Assembly: GCF_030209745.1 (NCBI RefSeq)
Contig: NZ_JARVRJ010000014.1
Location: forward strand, 111,568 to 175,567
Source: Arthrobacter sp. fls2-241-R2A-200
GTDB lineage: Bacteria > Actinomycetota > Actinomycetes > Actinomycetales > Micrococcaceae
Direction of reading: 5' to 3'
DNA: 64,000 bases
The translations under genes and the position numbers were made by a program. Positions 8,760 through 18,176 of this stretch are shown in pieces. Position 1 is the stretch's first letter, and each line of letters opens with the position of its first letter. The notes beneath the pieces were generated by a model. That model was not told the origin of the DNA. It ran no database searches and saw only the letters and a program-made list of their open reading frames with translations.

Positions 8760-8878
8760 ATGAACGAGGGAGTAAGGCGATCCAGATGGTAAAGCAGCCC
8801 GTATCCGTAAACGGCGTTGTCCGCTGGAGGGATGTGGGCTTGGCTAGTCAGGCACAGAGCGAACAGAAGGAGCGCAAA

Positions 8879-9220
8879 ATGGTTGTACTACGCCACGAAA
8901 TTGGTGATGTATTGCGCGATGTCCGCCAGCGCCAGGGCCGTACCCTTCGCGAGGTCTCGCACAGTGCCCGTGTATCGCTTGGTTACCTGAGCGAAGTTGA
9001 GCGTGGCCAGAAAGAGGCCTCCTCGGAACTCTTGTCCTCCATTTGCACCGCCTTGGACGTCCCGTTGTCCCTGATGCTTCGTGAAGTCAGCGACCGTGTG
9101 GCAGTAGCCGAAGGTGTTGCAGTCCCGGACACCGTTCCACAAGAATTTTCCCAGCGCTATGGTCGCGATATGGACCTCACGGACGACTTCCCCCAGGGGA
9201 TGCTGTCCGGCGCTCGCTAA
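8879..9220 (+). CDS. clgR: ClgR-type XRE-family transcriptional activator
   Basis: A 113-residue helix-turn-helix regulator. Residues 11-45 ('[37 protein letters not shown]') match the ClgR DNA-binding domain almost word for word. In actinobacteria ClgR activates clp protease and other proteostasis or repair genes. The ATG at 8879 has AAGGAG about 5 bp upstream and gives the usual N-terminus. A longer in-frame start at 8786 would add 31 residues unlike known homologues. The gene order pgsA-cinA-clgR-recA is conserved in actinobacteria. Confidence 0.9.
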   Translation: MVVLRHEIGDVLRDVRQRQGRTLREVSHSARVSLGYLSEVERGQKEASSELLSSICTALDVPLSLMLREVSDRVAVAEGVAVPDTVPQEFSQRYGRDMDLTDDFPQGMLSGAR

Positions 9221-9238
9221 GAGTCCTCCACGAGGAGC

Positions 9239-9278
9239 ACAAAGGGTCCCCATGCCTGTCGGCTTGGGGACCCTTTGT
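9239..9278. terminator. Bidirectional terminator between clgR and the marR-type gene
   Basis: Arms 9239-9252 and 9265-9278 form a perfect 14-bp stem around a 12-nt loop. The right arm ends in a T-rich stretch and, read on the minus strand, the left arm also ends in U residues. It lies between two convergent genes and can serve both. Confidence 0.8.
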
Positions 9279-9291
9279 TGTACGGAGAGGA

Positions 9292-9858
9292 TCAGCGTGC
9301 CTGTTGGCTGGAACCTGAGTTGGTGGGGGCCGGTTCCTTGGGGGCCAGCTCCTTGGAAGAGGGTTCCCTCAGGAGTCCGTCTCCGTATACGGCGTTGAGC
9401 CGGCCCATGTAGTCTGCCAACGCTTGGACATCTTCCGCCGGCCATTCGCCCAGGCGTTCGCGAAAAACCTGCTTCCGGGCGTCTTGGACCTGATGCATCT
9501 TTTCTTCGCCCTTGTCCGTCAATCGGATTGACTGGGCCCTGCCGTCCTGCGGGTCGGCTTCCTTGTAGACGAGCCCGATGCTCTCAAGGAAGGCAATCTG
9601 CCGGCTGACTGATGGTTTTCCGACGCCAATGCAGGTTGCAAGCTCCGTCAGCCGGATCGGACCATCTTTACGAATGACGGTCAGTAGCCCGTAAGCCGCA
9701 GGCTCCATGTCGGGATGAACCTGGCGGGACAGTTGCTGGGACAGCGAACGCGCCCGCCGCAGGAGCAGGCTCAGTTGGTGTTCCACTTGCCGAAGGGCAT
9801 CATCTTCGGCGTCGCCTCCGACGGCCGACAACGGCGCGTTCGGGAAAGGATTGCTCAT
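9292..9858 (-). CDS. MarR-family transcriptional regulator
   Basis: A 188-residue winged-helix regulator. The centre (LTELATCIGVGKPSVSRQIAFLESIGLVYKEADPQDGRAQSIRLTDKG) is a classical MarR DNA-recognition helix plus wing with its Asp-x-Arg tip (DPQDGR). The start at 9858 is chosen because TAGAAT lies exactly 7 bp upstream on the minus strand; the longer in-frame start at 9909 would cover that promoter. The C-terminus is Pro/Ser-rich. Its target is unknown, but a 27-bp inverted repeat sits in the intergenic region shared with the divergent DUF3046 gene. Confidence 0.85.
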   Translation of the reverse strand: MSNPFPNAPLSAVGGDAEDDALRQVEHQLSLLLRRARSLSQQLSRQVHPDMEPAAYGLLTVIRKDGPIRLTELATCIGVGKPSVSRQIAFLESIGLVYKEADPQDGRAQSIRLTDKGEEKMHQVQDARKQVFRERLGEWPAEDVQALADYMGRLNAVYGDGLLREPSSKELAPKEPAPTNSGSSQQAR

Positions 9859-9865
9859 GGCAACC

Positions 9866-9871
9866 ATTCTA
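9866..9871 (-). promoter_or_regulatory. -10 element of the marR-type gene, leaderless type
   Basis: On the minus strand TAGAAT ends 7 bp before the ATG at 9858. It overlaps one edge of the inverted repeat at 9870-9896. Confidence 0.5.
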
Positions 9872-9896
9872 GAGTCCGTCGCTGTGAGAGACTCTA
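9870..9896. promoter_or_regulatory. Candidate operator (7-bp inverted repeat)
   Basis: TAGAGTC, 13 bp, GACTCTA: a perfect inverted repeat between the divergent marR-type gene and the DUF3046 gene. It overlaps the marR -10 and ends 3 bp before the DUF3046 start, so a protein bound here could control both. Autoregulation by the MarR protein is an inference. The spacing is wider than in many MarR operators. Confidence 0.4.
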
Positions 9897-9899
9897 TCC

Positions 9900-10124
9900 G
9901 TGAGGGCAAGTGACTTTTGGCGGCTGATGGACGACGAGTTCGGGTCCGGTTACTCCCGGGTCCTCGCCAGTTCCCTGGTCCTGGCCGGCGTAGGCGGACG
10001 AACGGCCGTGGACGCCCTGGCCTCGGGCTTTCAGCCCCGCGATGTCTGGCTGGCGATGTGCGAGGTCCAGGATGTCCCGCCGGAGCGAAGGCTTGGCCGG
10101 GATATCAAGCCCGCAGCCAACTGA
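9900..10124 (+). CDS. DUF3046 family protein
   Basis: A 74-residue soluble protein starting at GTG. 'FWRLMDDEFGSGYSRVLASSLVLAGVGGRTAVDAL' followed by 'PRDVWLAMCEVQDVPPERR' matches the DUF3046 pattern found just upstream of recA across actinobacteria. The function is unknown. The constant position next to recA suggests a link to recombination or the damage response, but this is inference from context only. No Shine-Dalgarno sequence is visible; GAGACT 6 bp before the start may be a poor -10. Confidence 0.85.
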   Translation: MRASDFWRLMDDEFGSGYSRVLASSLVLAGVGGRTAVDALASGFQPRDVWLAMCEVQDVPPERRLGRDIKPAAN

Positions 10125-10182
10125 GGCCCTACCCACTTGGCGCTGACGTCCGACCCGCCGGAGACACACCGCGGTGATTTGT

Positions 10183-10198
10183 TCGAATATCTGTTCGG
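10183..10198. promoter_or_regulatory. LexA (SOS) box of recA
   Basis: TCGAATATCTGTTCGG matches TCGAAC-N4-GTTCGA at all but two positions. It precedes a possible -10 TATGCT (10206-10211), so it would overlap the -35 region of the distal recA promoter. Confidence 0.8.
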
Positions 10199-10205
10199 AT
10201 GGGGA

Positions 10206-10211
10206 TATGCT
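10206..10211 (+). promoter_or_regulatory. Distal (SOS-dependent) recA promoter -10
   Basis: TATGCT lies 7 bp after the SOS box. Transcription from here would give a leader of about 170 nt before the recA ATG. The leader contains the direct repeat TCCTGAAAGA and a GGCCC/GGGCC hairpin near 10341-10353. Confidence 0.4.
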
Positions 10212-10299
10212 CCTGAAAGAGGAAAATTGATCCTGAAAGACGCGTTCCAGAGCATCCGGCAGCCCCGTTTATCCACATAGCAGGGATCGGCTTGAAAAA

Positions 10300-10322
10300 A
10301 TGTCAGGGCACCGTAATAGCGT
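10300..10322 (+). promoter_or_regulatory. PafBC/RecA-NDp-type promoter of recA
   Basis: TGTCAGGG (10301-10308), exactly 8 bp, then TAGCGT (10317-10322). This follows the LexA-independent damage-promoter consensus TTGTCRGTG-N8-TANNNT known from mycobacteria and recognised with PafBC, with two deviations in the upstream half. Transcription would start near 10329, about 60 nt before recA. The element is bracketed by an ATGTCAG/CTGACAT inverted repeat (10300-10306 and 10323-10329). Confidence 0.6.
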
Positions 10323-10387
10323 CTGACATGACAGGAAAGCGGCCCTTCGGGCCACTCCACAGCGAGAAAGCATCAGAGGTGTGAACC

Positions 10388-11428
10388 ATGGCGGCAGCCC
10401 CGGATCGTGAAAAGGCGCTCGAAGCAGCGCTTGCCCAGATCGATAAGCAGTTCGGCAAAGGCTCTATCATGCGTCTGGGTGATGACACCCGCGCTCCCAT
10501 CGAGGTCATTCCCACCGGCTCCATAGCCCTGGACGTCGCCCTTGGCATTGGCGGCCTGCCGCGGGGACGCGTCGTGGAAATCTACGGCCCGGAATCCTCG
10601 GGTAAAACCACTGTGGCCCTGCACGCGGTGGCGAACGCACAGCGCGCCGGTGGCATTGCAGCCTTCATCGACGCCGAGCACGCACTGGATCCAGACTACG
10701 CAGCAAAGCTTGGCGTGGACACGGACGCACTCCTCGTTTCCCAGCCGGACACCGGAGAGCAGGCCCTGGAAATCATGGACATGCTGGTCGGTTCGGGTTC
10801 ACTGGACGTCATCGTCATCGACTCCGTGGCAGCGTTGGTACCCCGCGCTGAAATTGAAGGCGAAATGGGCGACTCCCACGTGGGCCTGCAGGCACGCCTC
10901 ATGAGCCAGGCGTTGCGTAAGATCACCGGCCGCTTGAGCCAAACCAAGACCACCGCCATCTTCATTAACCAGCTCCGTGAAAAGATCGGCGTCTTCTTCG
11001 GATCCCCTGAAACCACCACCGGTGGTAAGGCCCTGAAGTTCTACGCTTCAATCCGTATCGATGTCCGTCGGATTCAGACACTGAAAGAGGGTGCGGATTC
11101 CGTTGGTAACCGCACCAAGGCGAAGATCGTCAAGAACAAGATGGCTCCGCCCTTCAAGATCGCCGAGTTCGACATCATTTACGGGCAGGGCATCTCCCGC
11201 GAGGGCGGTATTATCGACATGGGTGTCGAGCACGGCATCATCAAGAAGTCCGGTTCGTGGTTCACCTACGACGGAGACCAGCTCGGGCAGGGCATGGAGA
11301 ACTCGCGGCGCTTCCTGCGGGACAATCCCGAATTGGCCCAGGAGCTCGAACGATTGATCAAGGAAAAGCTCGGCGTGGGTGTCAAGCCGGAAGCGGACTC
11401 CCCGAAGCTCAAGGCCGTTGACGGTTAA
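10388..11428 (+). CDS. recA: Recombinase RecA
   Basis: Forms ATP-dependent filaments on single-stranded DNA for homologous recombination and stimulates LexA self-cleavage. The 346-residue protein has Walker [10 protein letters not shown] (about residues 66-74), Walker B in [12 protein letters not shown], and loop regions such as [10 protein letters not shown]. No intein interrupts it. The ATG has GAGGTG about 6 bp upstream. Control appears dual: an SOS box at 10183 and a PafBC-type promoter at 10300. recX follows immediately. Confidence 0.98.
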   Translation: MAAAPDREKALEAALAQIDKQFGKGSIMRLGDDTRAPIEVIPTGSIALDVALGIGGLPRGRVVEIYGPESSGKTTVALHAVANAQRAGGIAAFIDAEHALDPDYAAKLGVDTDALLVSQPDTGEQALEIMDMLVGSGSLDVIVIDSVAALVPRAEIEGEMGDSHVGLQARLMSQALRKITGRLSQTKTTAIFINQLREKIGVFFGSPETTTGGKALKFYASIRIDVRRIQTLKEGADSVGNRTKAKIVKNKMAPPFKIAEFDIIYGQGISREGGIIDMGVEHGIIKKSGSWFTYDGDQLGQGMENSRRFLRDNPELAQELERLIKEKLGVGVKPEADSPKLKAVDG

Positions 11429-11447
11429 TAGAACCCGGCGTTCGCCC

Positions 11448-11972
11448 GTGCCCGTTGATGCCGAAACCGATCCGGAACGCGAACCTGATCCTGAATCCGT
11501 GGCGCGTGCCATTGTCCTGAGGCAGTTGACAATGGCGCCACGGAGCAGGCTGCAGCTCGCGCGAAAACTTGCCGAGCGTCATGTTCCCGAGGACGTCGCT
11601 GAGACGGTCTTGGACCGATTCGCGGAAGTACAGCTCATTGACGACGCCGAGTTCGCGCGGATGTGGGTTCGGAGTCGTGCACAGACCAAGAAGTTGGCCA
11701 AGGGCGCACTCCGGCGTGAACTGACCGAGAAGGGCATCGACCTGGAGGCGGCAGAGGAAGCTTTGTCGCAGCTCAGCGATGAAGATGAGGAATCGGCCGC
11801 CCGGGAGCTCGTCCAGCGAAAACTGCGGGCGGGCGTCGATTTGTCGGACCGCGCCGAAAGGGACAAATACACTCGCAGGCTGGCGTCCATGCTGGCCCGC
11901 AAAGGCTATGCACCTTCGTTGGCATTCAGGATCGTCGGTGAGGTACTGGCGGAAGCCGGTACCCTTGAGTAG
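11448..11972 (+). CDS. recX: Regulatory protein RecX
   Basis: Small helical protein that binds and limits RecA filaments. The typical RecX pattern is present: [42 protein letters not shown], then [15 protein letters not shown] and [11 protein letters not shown]. The start is uncertain. The GTG at 11448 gives 174 residues and avoids overlap with recA; a TTG at 11418 and an ATG at 11379 lie in frame, and none has a convincing ribosome binding site. It is translationally linked to miaB, whose GTG shares one base with the recX stop. Confidence 0.88.
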   Translation: MPVDAETDPEREPDPESVARAIVLRQLTMAPRSRLQLARKLAERHVPEDVAETVLDRFAEVQLIDDAEFARMWVRSRAQTKKLAKGALRRELTEKGIDLEAAEEALSQLSDEDEESAARELVQRKLRAGVDLSDRAERDKYTRRLASMLARKGYAPSLAFRIVGEVLAEAGTLE

Positions 11973-13504
11973 TGAGTTTGACCATTCCTTCCCCAACAGC
12001 CGCCCCTGCCCCTTTGGCCCACCCCAGGACTTATCAGGTCCGGACCTTTGGCTGCCAGATGAACGTCCATGATTCTGAGCGCATGGCGGGACTTCTCGAG
12101 GAGGCGGGTTACGTACCGGCAGAGGGCGACGTCGCCGACGTCGTGGTCTTCAATACGTGCGCTGTGCGCGAGAACGCGGACAACAAGCTCTACGGAAACC
12201 TGGGCCAGCTGCGGCCGGTCAAAGCCGCCAATCCCGGGATGCTGATCGCTGTTGGCGGTTGCCTGGCCCAGAAGGACCGGGAGACCATCGTCAAAAAGGC
12301 ACCGTGGGTGGACGCCGTGTTCGGTACCCACAACGTCGGGGCCCTTCCAGCCTTGCTCAACCGGGCCCGCCACAACAACGAAGCCCAGTTGGAGATTCTC
12401 GAATCCCTGGACGTCTTCCCGTCCACGCTGCCTACCAAGCGGGACTCTGTCTACTCCGGTTGGGTCTCGATCTCCGTGGGCTGCAACAACACCTGCACGT
12501 TCTGCATAGTTCCCTCGCTGCGGGGCAAGGAGAAGGATCGACGTCCGGGAGAGATCCTGGCCGAGGTTCAGGCACTCGTCGATGACGGAGCAGTGGAAGT
12601 GACCTTGCTGGGTCAAAATGTGAACTCGTACGGTGTTGAATTCGGAGACCGCCTGGCGTTCTCGAAGCTTCTGCGGGCCTGCGGTGAGATCGATGGCCTC
12701 GAACGGGTCCGATTCACCAGTCCCCATCCTGCAGCGTTCACGGACGACGTCATCGACGCCATGGCTGAGACACCTAATGTCATGCCGCAGTTGCACATGC
12801 CGCTGCAATCGGGATCCGACAAGGTCCTCAAGGATATGCGGCGCTCTTATCGGTCCAGCAAGTTCCTCGGGATTCTCGATAAGGTGCGCGAGCGGATCCC
12901 AGGTGCGGCGATCACCACCGACATTATCGTGGGCTTTCCGGGCGAAACCGAGGAAGACTTCCAGGCCACCTTGGACGTTGTGGAGAAGTCGCGGTTTGCT
13001 TCGGCATTTACCTTCCAATACTCCAAGCGGCCCGGCACACCCGCTGCTGATTTGCCGGAACAACTCCCCAAAGAGGTGGTTCAGGAGCGTTACGAGCGGC
13101 TGACGGCGCTCCAGGACCGTATCGCCGCTGAAGAGAACGCCAGGCAACTTGGGCAAAAAGTTGAAGTCCTCGTGACCTCCCAGGCTGGACGTAAAGCCGA
13201 AGAAACGCACCGCTTATCCGGCCGTTCCAAGGACCAGAGGCTGGTCCATTTTTCCGTGCCGGAAGGGGCAGAAGCGCCGCGTCCAGGTGATTTCGTCACC
13301 GTGACCATTACCGAGGCCGCAGCGTTCCACCTCGTCGCCGATTCCTTGACTCCTGCGGACTACCACTTGCGCCGTTCGCGCGCCGGTGACGCGTGGGACC
13401 GGGCCCAGGCCGACTCCTGCGGAGTCCCGGCACCCGGATCAGCTTCCGGCTCGTCGTCGGGCGTTTCACTGGGCATGCCGACCTTGCCGCCCCGTCGCGC
13501 CTAG
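11972..13504 (+). CDS. miaB: tRNA-2-methylthio-N6-dimethylallyladenosine synthase
   Basis: Radical SAM methylthiotransferase acting on A37 of tRNAs reading UNN codons. The 510-residue protein has the N-terminal cluster cysteines ([20 protein letters not shown]), the radical [14 protein letters not shown] motif (C-x3-C-x2-C) and a C-terminal TRAM domain (about residues 390-450). The GTG start overlaps the recX stop by one base. miaA, the enzyme preceding MiaB in the same tRNA modification, follows 19 bp downstream. Confidence 0.96.
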   Translation: MSLTIPSPTAAPAPLAHPRTYQVRTFGCQMNVHDSERMAGLLEEAGYVPAEGDVADVVVFNTCAVRENADNKLYGNLGQLRPVKAANPGMLIAVGGCLAQKDRETIVKKAPWVDAVFGTHNVGALPALLNRARHNNEAQLEILESLDVFPSTLPTKRDSVYSGWVSISVGCNNTCTFCIVPSLRGKEKDRRPGEILAEVQALVDDGAVEVTLLGQNVNSYGVEFGDRLAFSKLLRACGEIDGLERVRFTSPHPAAFTDDVIDAMAETPNVMPQLHMPLQSGSDKVLKDMRRSYRSSKFLGILDKVRERIPGAAITTDIIVGFPGETEEDFQATLDVVEKSRFASAFTFQYSKRPGTPAADLPEQLPKEVVQERYERLTALQDRIAAEENARQLGQKVEVLVTSQAGRKAEETHRLSGRSKDQRLVHFSVPEGAEAPRPGDFVTVTITEAAAFHLVADSLTPADYHLRRSRAGDAWDRAQADSCGVPAPGSASGSSSGVSLGMPTLPPRRA

Positions 13505-13522
13505 CAACGGGCGCAGGATCAC

Positions 13523-14443
13523 ATGACGAGTCCCGTCCTTCGTCACCCGGGGCCTGTAATCGCGGTCGTGGGGCCAACCGGCTCCGGAAAATCGGATCTC
13601 GGCGTCAGCCTGGCCCAAGCCCTCGATGGTGAGGTCATCAACGCAGACGCGCTGCAGTTCTACCGCGGCATGGACATCGGTACCGCAAAGATCAGTGTTG
13701 AAGAGCGGCAAGGCATCCCCCATCACCTCTTGGACATCATGGATGTTACTGAGGAAGCCAGCGTGGCCGATTTCCAGGAACAATGCCGGGCCGCCATCGC
13801 CGAGATTCATTCGCGGGGCAAGCGGGCCATCCTGGTGGGTGGGTCCGGATTGTACATACGCGCCGCCCTGGACGTCCTTGAATTCCCCGGCACGGACCCC
13901 TCGGTCCGGAAGCAGCTGGAAGAGGAGTGCGAGGTTCTCGGCCTTGCGGCGCTACGGACCCGTCTGGAGGACGTCGATCCGGTGTCCGCGGGCCGGCTCG
14001 GCGATGCCCGCCGCGTGATCCGAGCCCTTGAGGTGCATGCACTGACGGGGCGTCCGTTCAGCTCGTTCATGCCCCGGCGCCAGTACTTCCAGCCTGCGTT
14101 GCAGATCGGCCTTTCGGTGGACCGGGAGGTGCTGAGGGAGCGCCTGGCGTTGCGGGTGCACTCGATGGTGGACGCGGGCCTGCTCAACGAAGTGCGAACG
14201 CTGGACCACGCGGGACTGCGCCAGGGGAAGACGGCATCGCGTGCCTTGGGGTACGCACAATTCCTGAAAGTGCTCGACGGCGAAGCGGACGCCGCTGCAG
14301 CGGCCTCGGAGACAATCGTCGCCACCAGGCAATTCGCACGACGCCAACTGACATGGTTTCGGGCCGATCCCCGCATCGCATGGTTTGATTGGCAGGATCC
14401 GGAGCTCGTGTCCAAAACCGTGGCTGCGGCTGGACAAGACTAA
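13523..14443 (+). CDS. miaA: tRNA dimethylallyltransferase
   Basis: Transfers the dimethylallyl group to A37 of tRNA, providing the substrate for MiaB. The 306-residue protein carries the P-loop [11 protein letters not shown] (about residues 15-25) and [18 protein letters not shown], the counterpart of the family's NADSMQVYRGM motif. [12 protein letters not shown] and the RQLTWFR motif near the C-terminus are also typical. It is co-transcribed with miaB. Confidence 0.95.
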   Translation: MTSPVLRHPGPVIAVVGPTGSGKSDLGVSLAQALDGEVINADALQFYRGMDIGTAKISVEERQGIPHHLLDIMDVTEEASVADFQEQCRAAIAEIHSRGKRAILVGGSGLYIRAALDVLEFPGTDPSVRKQLEEECEVLGLAALRTRLEDVDPVSAGRLGDARRVIRALEVHALTGRPFSSFMPRRQYFQPALQIGLSVDREVLRERLALRVHSMVDAGLLNEVRTLDHAGLRQGKTASRALGYAQFLKVLDGEADAAAAASETIVATRQFARRQLTWFRADPRIAWFDWQDPELVSKTVAAAGQD

Positions 14444-14499
14444 TTACCGGGGACTCAATTCCGGGCGGCGGTAATTTCGGGTCGAACAACCGTGGCAGG

Positions 14500-14505
14500 T
14501 AGCCT
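14500..14505 (+). promoter_or_regulatory. -10 element of dapF, leaderless type
   Basis: TAGCCT is 6 bp before the dapF ATG, with the same sequence and spacing as at pgsA. No Shine-Dalgarno sequence is present. Confidence 0.55.
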
Positions 14506-14511
14506 AGTGCC

Positions 14512-15480
14512 ATGGATGAAACCACCACATTTCCCGCCCAGCAGCCAGCAGCTGTGGGCGCCTCCACGCCACTCGCCGGCCTCGCGGGACTGGCGTTCTC
14601 AAAGGGGCATGGAACTGGCAACGACTTTGTCCTCATCGCCGACCCGGGGGACGCACACGAGGTGACGCCGGAGCAGGTGGCATTGTTGTGCGATCGCCAT
14701 GTGGGAATTGGTGGCGACGGCCTCATTCGCGCCGTTCCGTCGCGTTTCCTTCCTGAGGGTAGGGCATTGCTGGAGCAGGACCCGGCTGCCGAGTGGTTCA
14801 TGGATTACCGCAACGGTGACGGTTCCTTGTCTGAGATGTGCGGCAACGGTGTCCGCGTATTCGTGCAATTCCTCATCACCGAAGGCTTGGTGGACCTGGC
14901 ACCGGGACAAACCCTGACCATCGGCACGCGCGGTGGCGTGAAGAAGGTAGTGCGGACAACCACCGGGTATGCAGTAGATATGGGCCCGTGGGAGTTCATC
15001 TTTCCCCGTGAGGCCACCAGTAAAGCCATGGACGCCCTTGTCAGCGCCGAGGGGCTGGAAGTGGCACGTCCAGGCCTGTCCGTGAGTATGGGCAACCCCC
15101 ACACCGTCGTGGCGCTGGCGGAGTTGGCTGAGCTGTCCGCAACGCAACTTTTCAAGGCTCCGGTGGTGGAGCCCAAGCCAGTCAACGGAACGAACGTGGA
15201 ATTCGTGGTGCCCGCTGAGCCTTTGGTGGAGGACGGCGTCGGAACCATCACTATGCGTGTCCACGAACGCGGAGTGGGCGAGACCCAATCCTGTGGCACG
15301 GGCGCCTGCGCCGCGGCTGTTGCCATCCGGCATTGGGCTGGCCCTACCGCGCCCAACGACTGGCATGTGAAGGTCCCCGGCGGGGTGGTGGGCGTCAAGT
15401 TCTTCCCCGGCGCGGGCGGTCGGGAGCACGTGGAACTGAGCGGCCCCGCCGTCATAGTTGCTTCTGGGACGCTTTCCTGA
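14512..15480 (+). CDS. dapF: Diaminopimelate epimerase
   Basis: Cofactor-independent racemase converting LL- to meso-diaminopimelate for lysine and peptidoglycan. The 322-residue protein shows [11 protein letters not shown] near residue 38 and the two catalytic cysteines in MCGNGVRVF (about residue 110) and [11 protein letters not shown] (about residue 262). An N-terminal extension of about 30 residues rich in Ala/Pro precedes the usual start. The ATG is supported by the -10 element. Its 3' end overlaps the convergent methyltransferase gene by 29 bp. Confidence 0.96.
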   Translation: MDETTTFPAQQPAAVGASTPLAGLAGLAFSKGHGTGNDFVLIADPGDAHEVTPEQVALLCDRHVGIGGDGLIRAVPSRFLPEGRALLEQDPAAEWFMDYRNGDGSLSEMCGNGVRVFVQFLITEGLVDLAPGQTLTIGTRGGVKKVVRTTTGYAVDMGPWEFIFPREATSKAMDALVSAEGLEVARPGLSVSMGNPHTVVALAELAELSATQLFKAPVVEPKPVNGTNVEFVVPAEPLVEDGVGTITMRVHERGVGETQSCGTGACAAAVAIRHWAGPTAPNDWHVKVPGGVVGVKFFPGAGGREHVELSGPAVIVASGTLS

Positions 15481-16075
15481 CCCGAAGGATCCTGAAAGAT
15501 TTTGACGTACTTTCACGCGAAACCGTGAAACCGTCATCCAGTTCCGAAGCCAGCCACCGTTGCAGTGAGTCGGCGCCCAGGTTCTTCTGAACCACGAGCC
15601 AGGCGTTTCCGCCCGGTGCGAGTCGCGGCAGCCACGTAAGCAAGAGGGAATGGAGTTCATCTTTGCCGACGCGGATCGGTGGGTTGGACCAGATGGTATC
15701 GAACTCGATGCCAGCATCCACTTCGTCCGGCAGGCTCGCCGTAACGTTGCCCAGACCGAGCAAGGCGGCGTTCTCATTGGTCAGGGTAATGCAGCGTTCG
15801 TTCACGTCAACCGCGTGGACTGTGGCGTGGGGCGCCTTCAATGCCATGGTCAGCGCGATAGGACCCCAGCCGCAGCCGATGTCCAAGAGGTTCCCACGCG
15901 GGGACGGAGACGGGACCTCGGAAAGCAGTATCAGCGTTCCCTTATCCACCGCATCAGGGCTGAAGATCCCGGAGGAAGTCTGCAGATGCCGTGTTTCTCC
16001 GGCGAGTTCCACGGTGAGGGGCTTGCGGGTGAACGGTCCGGCCGGTTGGGCGCTGAAATAGTGAGCAGACTCCAT
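15452..16075 (-). CDS. RsmC-like class I SAM methyltransferase
   Basis: A 207-residue enzyme with SAM-binding [17 protein letters not shown] (about residues 63-79) and the [11 protein letters not shown] motif (NPPY-like), typical of N-methyltransferases acting on guanine in rRNA (RsmC family). The N-terminal '[10 protein letters not shown]' matches the common start of actinobacterial members. The ATG at 16075 is preferred; a longer start at 16162 would add 29 unconvincing residues. TAATCT lies 8 bp upstream on the minus strand and may be its -10. The substrate is inferred, not shown. Confidence 0.82.
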   Translation of the reverse strand: MESAHYFSAQPAGPFTRKPLTVELAGETRHLQTSSGIFSPDAVDKGTLILLSEVPSPSPRGNLLDIGCGWGPIALTMALKAPHATVHAVDVNERCITLTNENAALLGLGNVTASLPDEVDAGIEFDTIWSNPPIRVGKDELHSLLLTWLPRLAPGGNAWLVVQKNLGADSLQRWLASELDDGFTVSRESTSKSFRILRVRKASQKQL

Positions 16076-16613
16076 AATTTGCCAGATTAGTTGGCTGCGG
16101 GCCGCTTGGGAAACTGCAGGCTCCGGGGCCCGATTTGACGCGAATGATAAGATTAACTTCATGATCTTGAATTTTCAGTAGCCGTTTGAGCTTCCGGTGC
16201 AATGATTGCCGGATGATCCCAGACAACCGGTCCCACAGCGATGCAGGTCCCGCTCGGCGCAAGTCCGCCGCCGCCGGGCCTTTCCGCAGTCCAAGGTCCG
16301 TCCGGCAACCTCCCGCACACCACTGATTGTGGATGCGGGAGTCCCTGAAAATCACCTCCCCTGGTGCCCGGCATTTTGCCCGTCGTGCAGCATCCCACCG
16401 GGGAAACCGTTTTTGACCTGTCGGCCACCCTTTCCTGCGGAACTATTCACACCTTGATCCGCCAGCAGCCGCGCGCCCGAACCCTGAGTTCGGCCCGCCA
16501 AGGCGCAACACACAGGAGGCCCATTGGCCCAGCCAGGTCAGCCCAGCGCGAAGAGCGCCCCGTTGAACAGCAATCAGCACTATTCTGGAATAGCCGAACA
16601 GTCTAAGGAGACC
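16076..16613. other. Gene-free interval upstream of hflX
   Basis: About 540 bp without a convincing gene. Open frames here are short, mutually overlapping and show no family signal. It holds the imperfect hairpin at 16310-16341, an AGGAGG 4 bp before a TTG at 16524 that would extend hflX by 30 codons, and AAGGAG before the hflX ATG. TATTCT at 16581-16586 is a possible -10. Confidence 0.5.
16310..16341. other. Inverted repeat in the hflX upstream region
   Basis: CTCCCGCA (16310-16317) and TGCGGGAG (16334-16341) pair perfectly, with a further CCAC/GTGG pairing inside. No T-run follows. It may be a terminator for neighbouring transcripts or a protein site. Confidence 0.3.
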
Positions 16614-18176
16614 ATGACCACCCAGAAGCACTCCGGATCCGATTCCGACGCCCAGGACATGAGTCCTGATCAAATCCAGGCCGTTATCGACCGGATACTT
16701 TCCAAGGATGCACCTGAGCAGCCAGCAAGCCGTGAAGACCCCCAGGGCGTCTTCGGCAAGGCGCAGGCAATTTCCGCCTTGGATCAAGAGCACAGCATTT
16801 ACGACGGCGACCAGCAAGACCTCGCCGAGCGGCGGGCCCTGCGCCGCACCGCAGGTCTCTCCACCGAACTCGAAGATGTTACTGAGGTCGAATACCGGCA
16901 GTTGCGCCTTGAACGCGTGGTCTTGGCCGGCCTGTGGACCGAAGGTACCCTGGCCGACGCCGAGAACTCACTCCGTGAGCTGGCGGCCTTGGCAGAAACA
17001 GCTGGTTCCGAGGTTCTCGACGGTTTGGTGCAGCGCCGGGCGAAGCCTGACCCGGGTACGTTCCTTGGTTCGGGCAAAGCGCAGGAACTCAAGGACATTG
17101 TGTCCGCCACAGGTGCCGATACCGTAGTGGTCGACACCGAACTCGCGCCTTCCCAGCGGCGTGGCCTCGAGGACATTGTCAAGGTCAAAGTCGTCGATAG
17201 GACCACCTTGATCCTGGACATTTTTGCCCAGCACGCCAAGAGCCGCGAAGGTAAGGCACAGGTGGAGCTCGCCCAGCTCGAGTACCTTCTCCCGCGCTTG
17301 CGTGGTTGGGGTGACTCGATGTCCCGGCAGGCCGGTGGACAAGTGGGTGGGGCCGGTGCAGGTATGGGCTCGCGTGGCCCGGGTGAAACAAAGATCGAAC
17401 TCGATCGCCGTCGTATCCGGACCCGGATGGCTAAACTTCGTCGTGAAATCGCGGCAATGAAGCCGGCCCGTGAGACCAAGCGGGCCAACCGCCGTCGTAA
17501 TGCTGTCCCTTCCGTAGCGATTGCCGGGTACACCAACGCCGGCAAGTCGTCGCTGCTGAACCGCCTGACGGACGCAGGCGTGCTCGTGGAAAACGCGCTG
17601 TTCGCCACCTTGGATCCCACGGTGCGTAAGGCGCAAACACCGGACGGCATCGGTTATACACTCGCGGACACCGTCGGGTTTGTTCGTTCGTTGCCGACGC
17701 AGCTGATTGAAGCATTCCGCTCCACCCTTGAGGAAGTGGCGGATGCGGACTTGATCCTGCACGTCGTGGATGCTTCGCACCCGGACCCCGAGGGGCAGAT
17801 CGCCGCAGTGCGGTCCGTGTTCAGCGAGGTGGATGCACGCAAGGTCCCCGAGATCATTGTCCTGAATAAGGTCGATGTGGCCGATCCCTTCGTGGTGGAG
17901 CGCCTCAAGCAGAAGGAACCCCGGCACGCTGTGGTGTCCACCCGGACGGGACTCGGAATCTCTGAGCTCTTGGAGGAGATCAGCCGGTCCATTCCGCGGC
18001 CTGGTGTTCGGCTTGAAATGCTCATTCCTTACGAGCGCGGCGAGATGATCAGCAAGCTGCACAGTTCCGATGCTGAGATCCTGAGCCTGGACCATGAAGA
18101 AAGTGGGACGCGCGTCGTGGCGATGGTCCGGGAGGGCCTCGCCGCCGAACTGGAGTCATTCGTCAGTAATGGTTGA
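16614..18176 (+). CDS. hflX: GTPase HflX
   Basis: Ribosome-binding GTPase that splits stalled or stressed 70S ribosomes. The 520-residue protein has the N-terminal HflX domain (PGTFLGSGKAQELKDIV), a Gly-rich linker (QAGGQVGGAGAGMGSRGPGETKIELDRRRI) and the G domain with G1 GYTNAGKSSLL, G3 DTVGF and G4 LNKVD. I chose the ATG at 16614, which has AAGGAG 3 bp upstream. A TTG at 16524 with a perfect AGGAGG 4 bp upstream would extend the N-terminus by 30 residues. The stop overlaps the helicase start by 8 bp. Confidence 0.93.
   Translation: MTTQKHSGSDSDAQDMSPDQIQAVIDRILSKDAPEQPASREDPQGVFGKAQAISALDQEHSIYDGDQQDLAERRALRRTAGLSTELEDVTEVEYRQLRLERVVLAGLWTEGTLADAENSLRELAALAETAGSEVLDGLVQRRAKPDPGTFLGSGKAQELKDIVSATGADTVVVDTELAPSQRRGLEDIVKVKVVDRTTLILDIFAQHAKSREGKAQVELAQLEYLLPRLRGWGDSMSRQAGGQVGGAGAGMGSRGPGETKIELDRRRIRTRMAKLRREIAAMKPARETKRANRRRNAVPSVAIAGYTNAGKSSLLNRLTDAGVLVENALFATLDPTVRKAQTPDGIGYTLADTVGFVRSLPTQLIEAFRSTLEEVADADLILHVVDASHPDPEGQIAAVRSVFSEVDARKVPEIIVLNKVDVADPFVVERLKQKEPRHAVVSTRTGLGISELLEEISRSIPRPGVRLEMLIPYERGEMISKLHSSDAEILSLDHEESGTRVVAMVREGLAAELESFVSNG

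Noticed and set aside
16159..16606. Short overlapping frames upstream of hflX on both strands
   Set aside because: No recognisable domain, no ribosome binding site matched to their starts, and mutual overlap.
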